A stretch of DNA of 34,638 nucleotides from Neisseria perflava (GTDB lineage Bacteria > Pseudomonadota > Gammaproteobacteria > Burkholderiales > Neisseriaceae). Position numbers and translations under genes: made by a program. Each line of letters begins with the position of its first letter. Within the stretch, counting starts at the first letter, position 1. A model generated the notes under the pieces. That model did not search any database, was not told where the DNA came from, and saw only the letters and a list, made by a program, of their open reading frames with translations. Positions 1 to 8,654 of this stretch are shown here, one piece after another. The stretch spans positions 1-34,638 of the forward strand of contig NZ_JALJYC010000027.1 of the NCBI RefSeq assembly GCF_024170405.1, given 5' to 3'.

Positions 1-124
1 AATGGCGTTTTAACAACAGTGAAATAAAATCTCAAATTTCTATTTTGAAACAGTTAGTAAAAGGTAATTTGCTCTAATTATCTAGTACAGCCCCATGTTT
101 TATATCGCTTTATAGCAACTATAC

Positions 125-541
125 TCAATCAGCAAATTGCTTTTTCATCCGTTCGCGACGTTCTTGCGCTTCTACGGATAAGGTTGCGGTCGGTCGAGCC
201 AACAGGCGTTTCAGGCCGATGGGCTCGCCGGTATCGGTACAGAAGCCGTAATCGCCTTCGTCGATACTGCGGATGGTGGCTTGCACTTTAGTCAACAGCT
301 TGCGCTCGCGATCGCGGGTACGCAGCTCTAATGCGTATTCTTCTTCTTGAGTGGCGCGGTCGGCAGGATCGGGGGCGGATTCATGCTCTTTCAGATGGCC
401 GGTGGTGGCGTTGGCGTTTTCGATTAAATCGTCCTGCATTTTAACCAGCAGCGCACGGAAAAACGCCAGTTGGTCGGCATTCATGTAATCGTCCTCAGGG
501 CCGTTCCAATTCAAAATGTCTTGTTCGGTCAGCTTAGCCAT
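125..541 (-). CDS. dksA: RNA polymerase-binding transcription factor DksA (zinc-finger cysteines mostly lost)
   Basis: DksA binds in the secondary channel of RNA polymerase and, with ppGpp, tunes rRNA, amino-acid and virulence promoters. The 138-residue product has the N-terminal coiled coil with the tip motif DxxDxA (D58, D61, A63) and a C-terminal globular region. In canonical DksA four cysteines (CxxC-x17-CxxC) bind zinc; here the four positions read C101, T104, S122, A125, so only one cysteine remains and zinc binding is unlikely. This resembles the zinc-independent DksA2 type. An upstream in-frame ATG at 586 would add 15 residues. I prefer ATG 541, because the protein then starts MAKLTEQD like other DksA proteins and a GGAG lies upstream, though about 14 nt away. 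It is transcribed alone, downstream of yggT on the same strand. Confidence 0.95.
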   Translation of the reverse strand: MAKLTEQDILNWNGPEDDYMNADQLAFFRALLVKMQDDLIENANATTGHLKEHESAPDPADRATQEEEYALELRTRDRERKLLTKVQATIRSIDEGDYGFCTDTGEPIGLKRLLARPTATLSVEAQERRERMKKQFAD

Positions 542-716
542 AATAATTTCTTTCGCTCCGGTTTGTTGGAAATAAATGCTGCACATTGGCCTTTATTATT
601 GATTTCTCAAGAACTACCTTCTTTGAGAAGGCCGAATCATACCATGTTTTTACGGCGCTTCTATATTTTCATGACCGATTTGCACTTATTTGCATTTGCA
701 CACCCTAAGCATACGG

Positions 717-1274
717 CTATTGCAACAACCACAAATTCAAACTGACGGTTAACTGCGGCAACACCCGACCGAGCCAAAACCACAATATCAGAACCAAGAC
801 GCTGCCGGAGAAATCGTAGCGCCCAATACGCAGGAAAGCAAAAGGCTTTAATAAAGGTTCAAAAATCCGCTGTAAGGCATAAGCCAACGGCGAGAAAGGT
901 GCGCTAAAACTGGCAAACATCCGCACCAGCAGCCCAAGAAACAAGACATAAGCCGCTGACTTCAATACGCCTAATAAGGCAAATATCATGTTGGCCGCAA
1001 TGATTTTGCCGCCCAAGCCTTGCGGCAGTGCCAAAAACGCCATCAAGCTGAATACAATGTAATACAGCAGCAAAGCGGCCAAAATGCATGCCCAATCCCA
1101 CCGCCCTTTAGCTGGGGTGATTTTATGCAGCGGGCGAACCAGCCAATTTGTGGCGCGGGTGCAAAATACCAATAACGGATGACGGCTGTCCAAACCTGCC
1201 CACGGCAACAGGCAGCGGGTCAGGCATAAGATGGATAGGCCGTCTGAAAATAACAATAACAAATCGCCGCGCAT
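717..1274 (-). CDS. yggT: YggT-family integral membrane protein
   Basis: Inner-membrane protein of 185 residues with the two-repeat YggT layout: hydrophobic segments near residues 1-20, 60-85, 90-120 and 155-180, each half preceded by a short basic PL/R-rich turn. The family is linked to osmotic or envelope homeostasis and cell division, with no assigned biochemical activity. In many bacteria it sits beside yggS and proC, as here. The start ATG lies only 2 nt after the proC stop. The only SD-like sequence is the GAGG at 1285-1288, which is the front of an uptake sequence, so the DUS appears to form the ribosome-binding region. Translation is probably coupled to proC. Confidence 0.85.
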   Translation of the reverse strand: MRGDLLLLFSDGLSILCLTRCLLPWAGLDSRHPLLVFCTRATNWLVRPLHKITPAKGRWDWACILAALLLYYIVFSLMAFLALPQGLGGKIIAANMIFALLGVLKSAAYVLFLGLLVRMFASFSAPFSPLAYALQRIFEPLLKPFAFLRIGRYDFSGSVLVLILWFWLGRVLPQLTVSLNLWLLQ

Positions 1275-1276
1275 AT

Positions 1277-2074
1277 TCAGACGGCCTCAAACTGCTGCGC
1301 CAATTCCTGCGAACGCGCAACGCAGGCTTCCACGCCCGCGCCGACAGCCTTGGCCACTTGGCGTTTTTTGAACACCTCAATCGCTTCGTAAGTCGTGCCG
1401 CCTTTGGAAGTGACGTTTTGCTGCAATACGCCGAAATCCTCGCCGCTCTGCTCGGCCAACGCCACCGCGCCTTTAAACGTGGCCAAACTCAACTGCCGCG
1501 CTTGCGCTTCGTCAAAGCCCTGTGCTTGGGCGGCGGCTTTTAAGGCGTTTAAGAGATAAAACACATAGGCCGGGCCGCTGCCGCTGATGCCGGTAATGGC
1601 ATGCATTTGCGCTTCATCGTCCAGCCAAACCGTATCGCCGACCGCACGCATAATTTGGTCGGCAGTGTGTTTATCCTCTGCACTAACCGGCTTATCGGCA
1701 TACATACCGGATACGCCCAAACCGACTTTGGCGGGCGTGTTCGGCATAATCCGTACCACGCGTGGCGAGCCGCCGATATACTGGCTGATGGTCGCCACGC
1801 TCAAACCGGCGGCAATCGACAACACCAGTGCGCCGTTTACCTGCAAACCGCGACACGCGGCCTGCATGTCTTGCGGTTTCACTGCCAATATCAAAACATC
1901 CTTATCCGTCAGCGGCGGCAGCGTTTCATAAGTTGCCGCACCCAATTCGTTTTGCAAACGCTCGCGTTGCGCCGCGCTGCGGTCGGCCATATGAATCTGA
2001 TAACCGCCTTGTTTCACCAAACCGCCTGCGATGGCGGTAGCCATATTGCCGCCACCAAGAAAATAGACTTTCAT
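1277..2074 (-). CDS. proC: Pyrroline-5-carboxylate reductase
   Basis: Catalyses the last step of proline synthesis, NAD(P)H-dependent reduction of 1-pyrroline-5-carboxylate. The 265-residue protein opens with the dinucleotide-binding motif GGGNMATAIAGG and has the family signature GISGSGPAYVFYLLNAL and the C-terminal SKGGTT motif. I chose ATG 2074 because the product then begins MKVYFLGGGN and AAGGAA lies at the right distance upstream; an in-frame ATG 17 codons earlier falls in intergenic DUS sequence. The stop codon is inside an uptake sequence, so the protein ends Glu-Ala-Val encoded by GAGGCCGTC followed by TGA. It is probably co-transcribed with yggS (upstream, across a DUS hairpin) and yggT. 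Confidence 0.96.
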   Translation of the reverse strand: MKVYFLGGGNMATAIAGGLVKQGGYQIHMADRSAAQRERLQNELGAATYETLPPLTDKDVLILAVKPQDMQAACRGLQVNGALVLSIAAGLSVATISQYIGGSPRVVRIMPNTPAKVGLGVSGMYADKPVSAEDKHTADQIMRAVGDTVWLDDEAQMHAITGISGSGPAYVFYLLNALKAAAQAQGFDEAQARQLSLATFKGAVALAEQSGEDFGVLQQNVTSKGGTTYEAIEVFKKRQVAKAVGAGVEACVARSQELAQQFEAV

Positions 2075-2107
2075 TGCTCTTTCCTTAAAGATAAAACCGT
2101 TTATATA

Positions 2108-2143
2108 GGCCGTCTGAAAAAACATATATTTTCAGACGGCCTT
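2108..2143 (-). terminator. DUS inverted-repeat hairpin between yggS and proC
   Basis: Two opposed uptake sequences form a 14-bp perfect stem (2108-2121 with 2130-2143) and an 8-nt AT-rich loop. It lies between two genes usually co-transcribed, so it may attenuate rather than stop transcription. Confidence 0.65.
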
Positions 2144-2156
2144 TGCTTTCTATTAT

Positions 2157-2858
2157 TTATGATTGGTGCGCATAATCGCGTTTGCCGAAAATCGCGCTGC
2201 CTACGCGCACATGCGTTGCGCCGCATTCGATGGCAATCTCCATATCGGCGGTCATGCCCATCGACAGCACATCGGCAGGGACACCGGCGGCATTCAAATC
2301 CGCCAGCAGCGTCTGCATTTTGCCGAACTGCCACCGCAATTCGTCTTCCGCCACATCCGCCTCGGCCACGCACATCAAACCGCGCACCTGAATCTGCGGC
2401 AGTTTCGCCACTTCTTGCGCCAGCGCCACAGCCTCATCCGGCGATACGCCGTGTTTGGCCGCTTCGCCGGATACGTTCACCTCGATACACACCTGCAACG
2501 GCGGCATTTCAGACGGCCTTTGCGCGCTAATCCGCTGCGTGGTTTTCAAACGGCTGACGGTATGCAGCCAGTGGGCGCGTTCGGCGACAAATTTGGTTTT
2601 ATTGGATTGCACATCGCCAATCACATGCCACACAATATCCGGCAAATCCGCGAGCGTATCGGTTTTGTCGTACCACGCCTGAATGTAGTTTTCGCCGAAA
2701 TCACGCTGCCCAGCGGCATACACCTTGCGAATGTCGTCCGCCGGAAAGGTCTTGCTGACCGCCACCAGTTTTACCGAACCGGCCTGCCGTCCGGCGCGCG
2801 CTTCAGCTTGGGCGATGTGGTCTAAAACGGCCTGATAATTCTGTTGCAATACCGACAT
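2157..2858 (-). CDS. yggS: YggS family PLP-binding protein (vitamin B6 homeostasis)
   Basis: PLP-binding protein of the YggS/PROSC family, which keeps free pyridoxal phosphate low and balances amino- and keto-acid pools without a known catalytic reaction. The 233-residue single-domain TIM-barrel protein carries the PLP lysine in LVAVSKTFP (K36), followed by DFGENYIQ, the QSNK segment, and the C-terminal phosphate site SMGMTADMEIAI with THVRVGSAIFG. ATG 2858 is chosen because AAGGAA lies just upstream; an ATG 12 codons earlier would put non-family sequence in front. An in-frame uptake sequence near 2508 encodes Arg-Pro-Ser-Glu in a surface loop. It heads the yggS-proC-yggT cluster, divergent from pilT. 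Confidence 0.94.
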   Translation of the reverse strand: MSVLQQNYQAVLDHIAQAEARAGRQAGSVKLVAVSKTFPADDIRKVYAAGQRDFGENYIQAWYDKTDTLADLPDIVWHVIGDVQSNKTKFVAERAHWLHTVSRLKTTQRISAQRPSEMPPLQVCIEVNVSGEAAKHGVSPDEAVALAQEVAKLPQIQVRGLMCVAEADVAEDELRWQFGKMQTLLADLNAAGVPADVLSMGMTADMEIAIECGATHVRVGSAIFGKRDYAHQS

Positions 2859-2901
2859 GATGCTTTTCCTTATATAATGCCGATTGGCTGGCAATCTTGT
2901 T

Positions 2902-2929
2902 TTGCAAACTTGGCTGCCCCTATTCTAAT
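2902..2929 (+). promoter_or_regulatory. Possible pilT promoter
   Basis: TTGCAA (2902-2907) and TCTAAT (2924-2929) are spaced 16 bp, about 20 nt before the pilT start. It is the best sigma-70-like pair in the yggS-pilT gap but is not strong. Confidence 0.35.
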
Positions 2930-2951
2930 CCAAATAAGCTAAGGCCACATT

Positions 2952-3998
2952 ATGCAGATTACCGACTTACTCGCGTTCGGCGTGAAAAACAAAGCCTCCG
3001 ACCTTCATTTAAGCCCTGAAATGTCTCCCATGATTCGCGTGCACGGCGACATCCGCCGCATTAATCTGCCGGAAATGAGCGCCGAAGACGTGGGCAATAT
3101 GATTACTTCGGTCATGAACGACCACCAACGCAAAATCTACCAGCAGGATTTGGAAGTGGATTTTTCGTTTGAATTGCCCAACGTCGCCCGCTTCCGTGTC
3201 AACGCCTTCAATACCGAGCGCGGCCCGGCAGCGGTGTTCCGTACCATTCCCAGCACCGTCTTAACCCTCGACGAATTGCGTGCGCCGCGTATTTTCCAGC
3301 GCATTGCCGACAACCCGCGCGGCTTGGTACTGGTGACCGGCCCGACCGGTTCGGGCAAATCCACCACGCTGGCGGCGATGATTAACTACATCAACGACAC
3401 CCAGCCTGTGCACATTCTGACCATCGAAGACCCGATTGAATTTGTCCACCAAAGCAAAAAAGCCCTAATTAACCAGCGCGAACTACACCAGCACACGCAC
3501 AATTTCCACAACGCCCTGCGCTCCGCCCTGCGTGAAGACCCCGATGTCATTTTGGTGGGTGAGATGCGTGATCCGGAAACCATCCGCTTGGCTCTAACCG
3601 CCGCCGAAACCGGCCACTTGGTGTTTGCCACCCTGCACACCACCGGCGCGGCCAAAACCATCGACCGTATTGTCGATGTATTTCCGGCGGGAGAAAAAGA
3701 AGTGGTGCGTACCATGTTGTCCGAATCCCTGCGCGCGGTGATTTCGCAAACGCTGCTGAAAACCCGTGACGGCAATGGCCGCGTGGCGGCGCACGAAATT
3801 TTGATTTCCACGCCTGCCGTGCGCAATCTGATTCGGGAAAACAAAGTCGCCCAAATCACTTCCGCGCTGCAAACCGGCCAATCCTACGGCATGCAAACGC
3901 TCGACCAAGCCTTGCAAGCGCTGCTGCGCCAAGGCGTGATTAGTCCGGAAGCCGCCCGCAGCAAGGCGCAAAACAGCGATGTCATGATGACTTTATAA
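2952..3998 (+). CDS. pilT: Type IV pilus retraction ATPase PilT
   Basis: Hexameric cytoplasmic ATPase that disassembles the type IV pilus fibre, powering twitching motility and DNA uptake; this fits a genome packed with uptake sequences. The 348-residue protein has an N-terminal PAS-like domain and a RecA-type C-terminal domain. Walker A GPTGSGKST lies at residues 130-138 (K136). It is followed by the Asp box (TIEDPIEFVH), Walker B (DVILVGEMRD), a His box with HTTGAAKTID, and the PilT-specific AVRNLIREN motif needed for retraction. The start is supported by AAGG 7 nt upstream. pilU follows 110 bp downstream, after a DUS hairpin. Confidence 0.97.
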   Translation: MQITDLLAFGVKNKASDLHLSPEMSPMIRVHGDIRRINLPEMSAEDVGNMITSVMNDHQRKIYQQDLEVDFSFELPNVARFRVNAFNTERGPAAVFRTIPSTVLTLDELRAPRIFQRIADNPRGLVLVTGPTGSGKSTTLAAMINYINDTQPVHILTIEDPIEFVHQSKKALINQRELHQHTHNFHNALRSALREDPDVILVGEMRDPETIRLALTAAETGHLVFATLHTTGAAKTIDRIVDVFPAGEKEVVRTMLSESLRAVISQTLLKTRDGNGRVAAHEILISTPAVRNLIRENKVAQITSALQTGQSYGMQTLDQALQALLRQGVISPEAARSKAQNSDVMMTL

Positions 3999-4011
3999 TT
4001 TAGCCAACGCG

Positions 4012-4053
4012 TTCAGACGGCCTGTTGCCCATATTGGCCACAGGCCGTCTGAA
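4012..4053 (+). terminator. DUS inverted-repeat hairpin after pilT
   Basis: Opposed uptake sequences (4012-4025 and 4040-4053) give a 14-bp stem that can extend inward by a GCC/GGC pairing. No strong T-tract follows. It lies between pilT and pilU and may set their relative expression. Confidence 0.6.
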
Positions 4054-4108
4054 AAGCACAAACCCTCCTACGCTTATTATTTTTACCTGATTGCCAACGA
4101 GTACTCCT

Positions 4109-5344
4109 ATGAGCGATTCTTCTTCTCCCCTACATGACCTGCTGGCCGAAATGGTGCAGGCCTATTCGCAAAAAAACCAGCCGGTGCATATTCCGACACC
4201 CGCCGAAATCGGTACCCATCTTCATCCTTTATTGGACAAAATGTGTGTCGAAGCGGAAAACCGGGGCGCATCCGACATTTTCATCAGCGCCGGTTTCCCG
4301 CCGGCCATGCGCATCAGCGGCGCGTTGGCACCGGTGCCGCACAAAGCATTGAGCGGTGTGGAAACCGCCGAAATTGTCGAATCAACCATGAATCCGGAGC
4401 AGTTGGAAACCTTTAACCGTCAATGGGAATTAAACTACTCGGTGCAATCGCGCAGCAACACCCGCTACCGTGTCAACGCCTACCACGAGCAGGGGCGCGT
4501 CGGCATGGTGTTGCGCCGAATCAGCCAAGATATTCCCGATATTGACGAGCTGGGACTGCCTGAACAGCTGAAAAATCTGGCGCTGACTCCGCGTGGTTTG
4601 TTGATTTTGGCAGGGCCGACCGGTTCGGGCAAATCGACCACGATGGCGTCCATGCTCAATCACCGCAATCATAAGATGGCGGGGCACATCATCACCATCG
4701 AAGACCCGATTGAGTTTATCTACAAACCGCGCCGCTGCATTTTCACCCAGCGCGAAATCGGCATTGACTCGCCCGATTGGAAAACCGCCGTGCAAAACGC
4801 CATGCGCCAAGCGCCAGATGTGGTGTGTATCGGCGAGGTGCGCAGCGAAACCAGTATGGAATACGCTTTGCAGCTGGCGCAAACCGGCCACTTGTGCGTG
4901 TTTACCATCCACGCCAACAACGCCACCCAAGCCATCGAACGTATCATCAACCTGTATCCGGAAGACCGCCGCAAGCAGGTGTTGATTGATTTGGCATTGA
5001 ACCTGACCGGCATTATCGGCCAGCGTTTGGCGGTGAAGAAAAACCGCACCCAGCGCACCGCCGTGGTCGATTTGCTGCTCAACACGCCCACCATGCAGGA
5101 TTTGATTTTCAAAGGCGAGCTGATGGAAATCCGCAGCCTGATGAATCGCGCCGCCATCGACGGTATGCAAACCTTTGACCAGCATTTGTTTGATTTATAC
5201 AGCAAAGGCTACATCGAATACGACGAAGCCCTGCGCCAGGCCGACTCCGCCAACGATTTGCGCCTGCGTATCCAGTTGCACGACGAAGGCAACCAAACCG
5301 ACCGCCTCTACGACCGTATCAGCGATTTAAACCTGATGTCGTAA
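4109..5344 (+). CDS. pilU: PilT-like type IV pilus ATPase PilU
   Basis: Paralogue of PilT that assists pilus retraction and affects adhesion and microcolony behaviour. The 411-residue product is longer than PilT mainly through an N-terminal extension of about 45 residues and a C-terminal tail. Walker A GPTGSGKST is at residues 169-177 (K175). TIEDPIEFIY, the Walker B region VVCIGEVRSE and the His-box region FTIHANNATQ follow. The PilT-type AIRNLIRE motif is not conserved, as expected for PilU. Translation could start at a TTG six codons earlier, but ATG 4109 is the natural choice. The hairpin at 5371-5422 follows the gene. Confidence 0.94.
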   Translation: MSDSSSPLHDLLAEMVQAYSQKNQPVHIPTPAEIGTHLHPLLDKMCVEAENRGASDIFISAGFPPAMRISGALAPVPHKALSGVETAEIVESTMNPEQLETFNRQWELNYSVQSRSNTRYRVNAYHEQGRVGMVLRRISQDIPDIDELGLPEQLKNLALTPRGLLILAGPTGSGKSTTMASMLNHRNHKMAGHIITIEDPIEFIYKPRRCIFTQREIGIDSPDWKTAVQNAMRQAPDVVCIGEVRSETSMEYALQLAQTGHLCVFTIHANNATQAIERIINLYPEDRRKQVLIDLALNLTGIIGQRLAVKKNRTQRTAVVDLLLNTPTMQDLIFKGELMEIRSLMNRAAIDGMQTFDQHLFDLYSKGYIEYDEALRQADSANDLRLRIQLHDEGNQTDRLYDRISDLNLMS

Positions 5345-5370
5345 GCCGTTGTACTGCTTATTCGTGACAC

Positions 5371-5422
5371 AAAAGGCCGTCTGAAAAACCCTCCTTGCAG
5401 GTGCGTTTTCAGACGGCCTTTT
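5371..5422 (+). terminator. DUS hairpin terminator after pilU
   Basis: A 17-bp perfect stem (5371-5387 with 5406-5422) of two opposed uptake sequences extended by A/T tracts; the descending arm ends in a T-run, as in an intrinsic terminator. Confidence 0.8.
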
Positions 5423-5474
5423 GGCGTAAATCCTGCTAAAATTCCCTTTATTCCGATACGTCTTCTCCGCCGTC

Positions 5475-7631
5475 ATGAAAACACCGCCGATTAAACCGCT
5501 AATTATTGCCGCCCTGCCCGTCTTCGCCACAGTTTTTACCGCCGCCACGCTGGTTTGGCATTTCAACGTGCCCAAGCTGGCCATGCCGTTTGTGTTGGGG
5601 ATTATCGCCGGCGGACTGGTGGATTTGGACAACCGCTTAACCGGCCGTCTGAAAAACATCATCATCACTGTAATCTTATTTACCGCCAGCTCGCTGATTA
5701 CCCAATTCACGCTCGGCACGGGGCTGCCGTATATCGCGGCGATGACGGCGATGACATTTTTCATGACCCTGCTCGGCGCGGTCGGTCTGCGTTACCGCAC
5801 CTTCGCCTTCGGCACGCTGGTGGTAGCGGTGTACACCTCGCTGACCTACACGCCGCAGACCTTCTGGCTGACCAATCCGCTGCTGATTTTGTGTGGAACG
5901 GTGTTGTACAGCGCCTATACTTTATTGTTCCACATTATTTTTCCCAACCGGCCGGTGCAAGACAGCGTGGCCTCGGCCTACGACGCGCTGGGCAATTATT
6001 TCGACGCCAAAGCCGATTTTTTCGACCCCGACGAAGCTGCTTGGCTGGGCAACCGCCAGATTGATTTGGCAATGAGCAACACCGACGTCATCAGCGCGTT
6101 CAACCAATGCCGCGCCGCGCTGTTTTACCGTATGCGCGGGCAACACCGCCATCCGCGCACGGTGCGCATGTTGCGCCTGTATTTTACCGCGCAGGATATT
6201 CACGAGCGTATCAGTTCGGCGCACGTCGATTACAGCGACTTGGCCGCCAAGCTGAAAAACACCGACCTGATTTTCCGTATCCACCGCCTGCTGTCCATGC
6301 AGGGGCAGACCTGCCGCAATGTCGCCGTGGCACTGCGCAACGGCAGCCCCTACAAATACAGCAAACGCCTCGGCCGCGCGATGGCGGGCTGCCGCGAATC
6401 GCTGGATATTTACGCCCAAAGCCATCCCGAGCGGCATTACGAAGTGCACATCCTGCGCCAACTGCTGAACAACCTTGGCAGCGTCGATCACCAGCTCAAA
6501 ACGCTGGCCAACCAAGAAAGCCAAAACGAATTTGAAGACGTGTCCGACACCCGCATTGCCTTTGGTGATTCCGGCAATCTGAAAACCGTGTGGCAGACGG
6601 TGAAAAGCCAGCTCAATTTCGACTCGTCGGTATTCCGCCACGCCGTGCGCCTGTCGGTTGTGGTGGCGGCGGCCTGCACCATCGTGGAAATCCTCCATCT
6701 GAATTTGGGCTACTGGATTTTGCTGACCGCGCTGTTTGTGTGCCAGCCCAACTATTCCGCCACCAAAAACCGCGTTTACCAGCGTATCGGCGGCACAGTA
6801 TTGGGCGTGGTGGTCGGCTCGTTAGTGCCGTATTTCACGCCCTCGGTGGAAACCAAATTATGGATTGTCATCGCCAGCACCACGTTGTTTTTCATGACGC
6901 GCTCGTATAAATACAGCTTTTCCACTTTTTTCATCACCATCCAGGCGCTGACCAGCTTTTCGCTGGCGGGGCTGGACGTGTACCACGCCATGCCCATCCG
7001 CGTGATTGACACCATCGTCGGTTCGGTGTTGGCGTGGGCGGCGGTGTCGTATTTGTGGCCGGACTGGAAATACCTCACCCTCGACCGAACCGCCGCCGCA
7101 GCGGTGGCGGGTAACGGCGCGTATCTGGCGGAAATTCTCGACCAGCTGCGCCACGGCAGTGCCGACGACGTGGAATACCGCACCGTGCGCCGCCAAGCGC
7201 ACGAGCGCATTGCCGCCCTTTCCAGCACGCTCTCCGACATGAGCAGCGAGCCGGAAAAATACGGCAGCCAAATCAACGACGGCCTGACCCTGCTGCAAAA
7301 CAGCTACGCGCTGACGGGCTATATTTCCGCACTCGGCGCCTACCGCAACCAGATGGCGCAGGATTGCGGCGACGCATTTGCCGAGGCGTTCAACAAAACC
7401 GCCGACCACATCGCCGCGCTGCTGCAACGGATGTCCGCCTTGAACGCCGCTGATTTTCAGACGGCCTCAGCGCAGATTTCAAGCGATTTGGAAACGCTGC
7501 GTGCGCAGATTCCCGACAACCGCCAGAGCAATGTGTTGTGGCAGCAGTTGAGCCTGATTGCCCGCCAGCTCGAGCCGTGTTACCGCGCGCTGGCCTTGTG
7601 CCACAATGGTGCGCAGCCGCAGGCCGTCTGA
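5475..7631 (+). CDS. FUSC / YccS-YhfK family inner-membrane protein
   Basis: Large integral membrane protein (718 residues) with the duplicated layout of the YccS/YhfK (TIGR01667) and FUSC families. Hydrophobic helices lie at about residues 8-165, followed by a long soluble helical region (about 165-385), a second membrane block at about 390-520 and a C-terminal cytoplasmic domain. Relatives are proposed exporters of aromatic acids or other small molecules; the substrate here is unknown. The stop codon lies inside an uptake sequence (7623-7632), so the protein ends Gln-Ala-Val. Further in-frame DUS copies lie at about 5644 and 7456. The ABC ATPase follows after 66 bp on the same strand and may share its transcript. 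Confidence 0.88.
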   Translation: MKTPPIKPLIIAALPVFATVFTAATLVWHFNVPKLAMPFVLGIIAGGLVDLDNRLTGRLKNIIITVILFTASSLITQFTLGTGLPYIAAMTAMTFFMTLLGAVGLRYRTFAFGTLVVAVYTSLTYTPQTFWLTNPLLILCGTVLYSAYTLLFHIIFPNRPVQDSVASAYDALGNYFDAKADFFDPDEAAWLGNRQIDLAMSNTDVISAFNQCRAALFYRMRGQHRHPRTVRMLRLYFTAQDIHERISSAHVDYSDLAAKLKNTDLIFRIHRLLSMQGQTCRNVAVALRNGSPYKYSKRLGRAMAGCRESLDIYAQSHPERHYEVHILRQLLNNLGSVDHQLKTLANQESQNEFEDVSDTRIAFGDSGNLKTVWQTVKSQLNFDSSVFRHAVRLSVVVAAACTIVEILHLNLGYWILLTALFVCQPNYSATKNRVYQRIGGTVLGVVVGSLVPYFTPSVETKLWIVIASTTLFFMTRSYKYSFSTFFITIQALTSFSLAGLDVYHAMPIRVIDTIVGSVLAWAAVSYLWPDWKYLTLDRTAAAAVAGNGAYLAEILDQLRHGSADDVEYRTVRRQAHERIAALSSTLSDMSSEPEKYGSQINDGLTLLQNSYALTGYISALGAYRNQMAQDCGDAFAEAFNKTADHIAALLQRMSALNAADFQTASAQISSDLETLRAQIPDNRQSNVLWQQLSLIARQLEPCYRALALCHNGAQPQAV

Positions 7632-7697
7632 ACCGCCATTTGTCTTGCCGCCCCTTGCGGCGATACAATGAATGCTTTCTTTTCGGATTGAAAAACC

Positions 7698-8588
7698 ATG
7701 AACGCCGTTGAAATCCATCATGCCGTCAAAACCTATGCCAACGGCTTTACCGCGCTGAAAGACGTGTCTTTCAACGTAGCGCAAGGCGAATTTTTCGCCC
7801 TGCTCGGCCCCAACGGGGCAGGCAAAACCACGCTGATTTCCGCCATGGCCGGTTTGAGCCGCCTGACTTCGGGCAACATCAGCATTATGGGCAACGACGT
7901 GGTGCGCCAATCGCGTGCCTCGCGCATGAATTTGGGTGTCGTCCCGCAAGAATTGGTGTTTGACGCTTTCTTTACCGTGCGCGAAACGCTAAAGCTGCAA
8001 TCGGGCTATTTCGGCTTGAATAAAAACGGCGCTTGGATAGACGAAATCATCGCCAATCTGGGGCTGGAAGACAAAGCCGACACCATTACGCGCAATTTGT
8101 CGGGCGGCATGAAACGGCGCGTGATGGTGGCGCAGGCGCTGGTGCACCGTCCGCCCGTGATTGTGCTCGATGAGCCCACCGCCGGTGTCGATGTCGAACT
8201 GCGCCAAAGCCTGTGGACTTTTATCGGCCGTCTGAACCAAGAAGGCCACACCATTATTTTGACCACGCACTATTTGGAAGAAGCGCAAAACCTGTGCAGC
8301 CGCATTGCCATGCTCAAACACGGCGAGCTGGTGGCGCTGGATTCGACCGAACATTTGCTGCACGCCGAAACCGGCCTACGCGTCGAGCTGCAACTGGCCG
8401 CGCCGCTGCCGTCTGAATTGGCGCAATGGCAAATCAGCCAGCGCGACGATACCGTCTTGCTCAAGCTGGAAAATTACACCCACCTGACACAAGTACTCGA
8501 TACGCTGCAAGCGCGCGGCGTCGCCATCCGCCACATGGCGCTGCCGGAAACCGATTTGGAAGATGTTTTCGTGCGCCTGACGCAATAA
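7698..8588 (+). CDS. ABC transporter ATP-binding protein (no adjacent permease)
   Basis: ATPase subunit of an ABC-2 type exporter (CcmA/YadG-like), 296 residues. Walker A GPNGAGKTT is at residues 37-45, the signature LSGGMKRR at 134-141 and Walker B VIVLDEP at 154-160 with catalytic E159, followed by the H-loop histidine in TTHYLEE. The C-terminal 80 residues form an accessory domain typical of multidrug or lipid exporters. These ATPases normally work with a six-helix permease encoded next door. Here a DUS terminator and a convergent gene follow directly and no permease lies within this window, so the partner must be elsewhere or is the preceding FUSC protein (speculative). In-frame DUS copies lie near 8225 and 8408. 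Confidence 0.93.
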   Translation: MNAVEIHHAVKTYANGFTALKDVSFNVAQGEFFALLGPNGAGKTTLISAMAGLSRLTSGNISIMGNDVVRQSRASRMNLGVVPQELVFDAFFTVRETLKLQSGYFGLNKNGAWIDEIIANLGLEDKADTITRNLSGGMKRRVMVAQALVHRPPVIVLDEPTAGVDVELRQSLWTFIGRLNQEGHTIILTTHYLEEAQNLCSRIAMLKHGELVALDSTEHLLHAETGLRVELQLAAPLPSELAQWQISQRDDTVLLKLENYTHLTQVLDTLQARGVAIRHMALPETDLEDVFVRLTQ

Positions 8589-8592
8589 ACCG

Positions 8593-8634
8593 AAAGGCCG
8601 TCTGAAAACGATTATCGCGTTTCAGACGGCCTTT
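8593..8634. terminator. DUS bidirectional terminator between ABC ATPase and degV-family genes
   Basis: A 15-bp stem (8593-8607 with 8620-8634) of opposed uptake sequences between convergent genes, flanked by T-rich sequence on both strands. Confidence 0.8.
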
Positions 8635-8654
8635 TCATGCAATACGCCAGAGCT

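Noticed and set aside
1..124. Possible gene or RNA at the left edge
   Set aside because: AT-rich with no open frame, hairpin or promoter pair that stands out.
2873..2878. TATAAT on the plus strand upstream of pilT
   Set aside because: No -35 at usable distance (nearest TTGCAA is 23 bp away); it also overlaps the yggS ribosome-binding region on the other strand.
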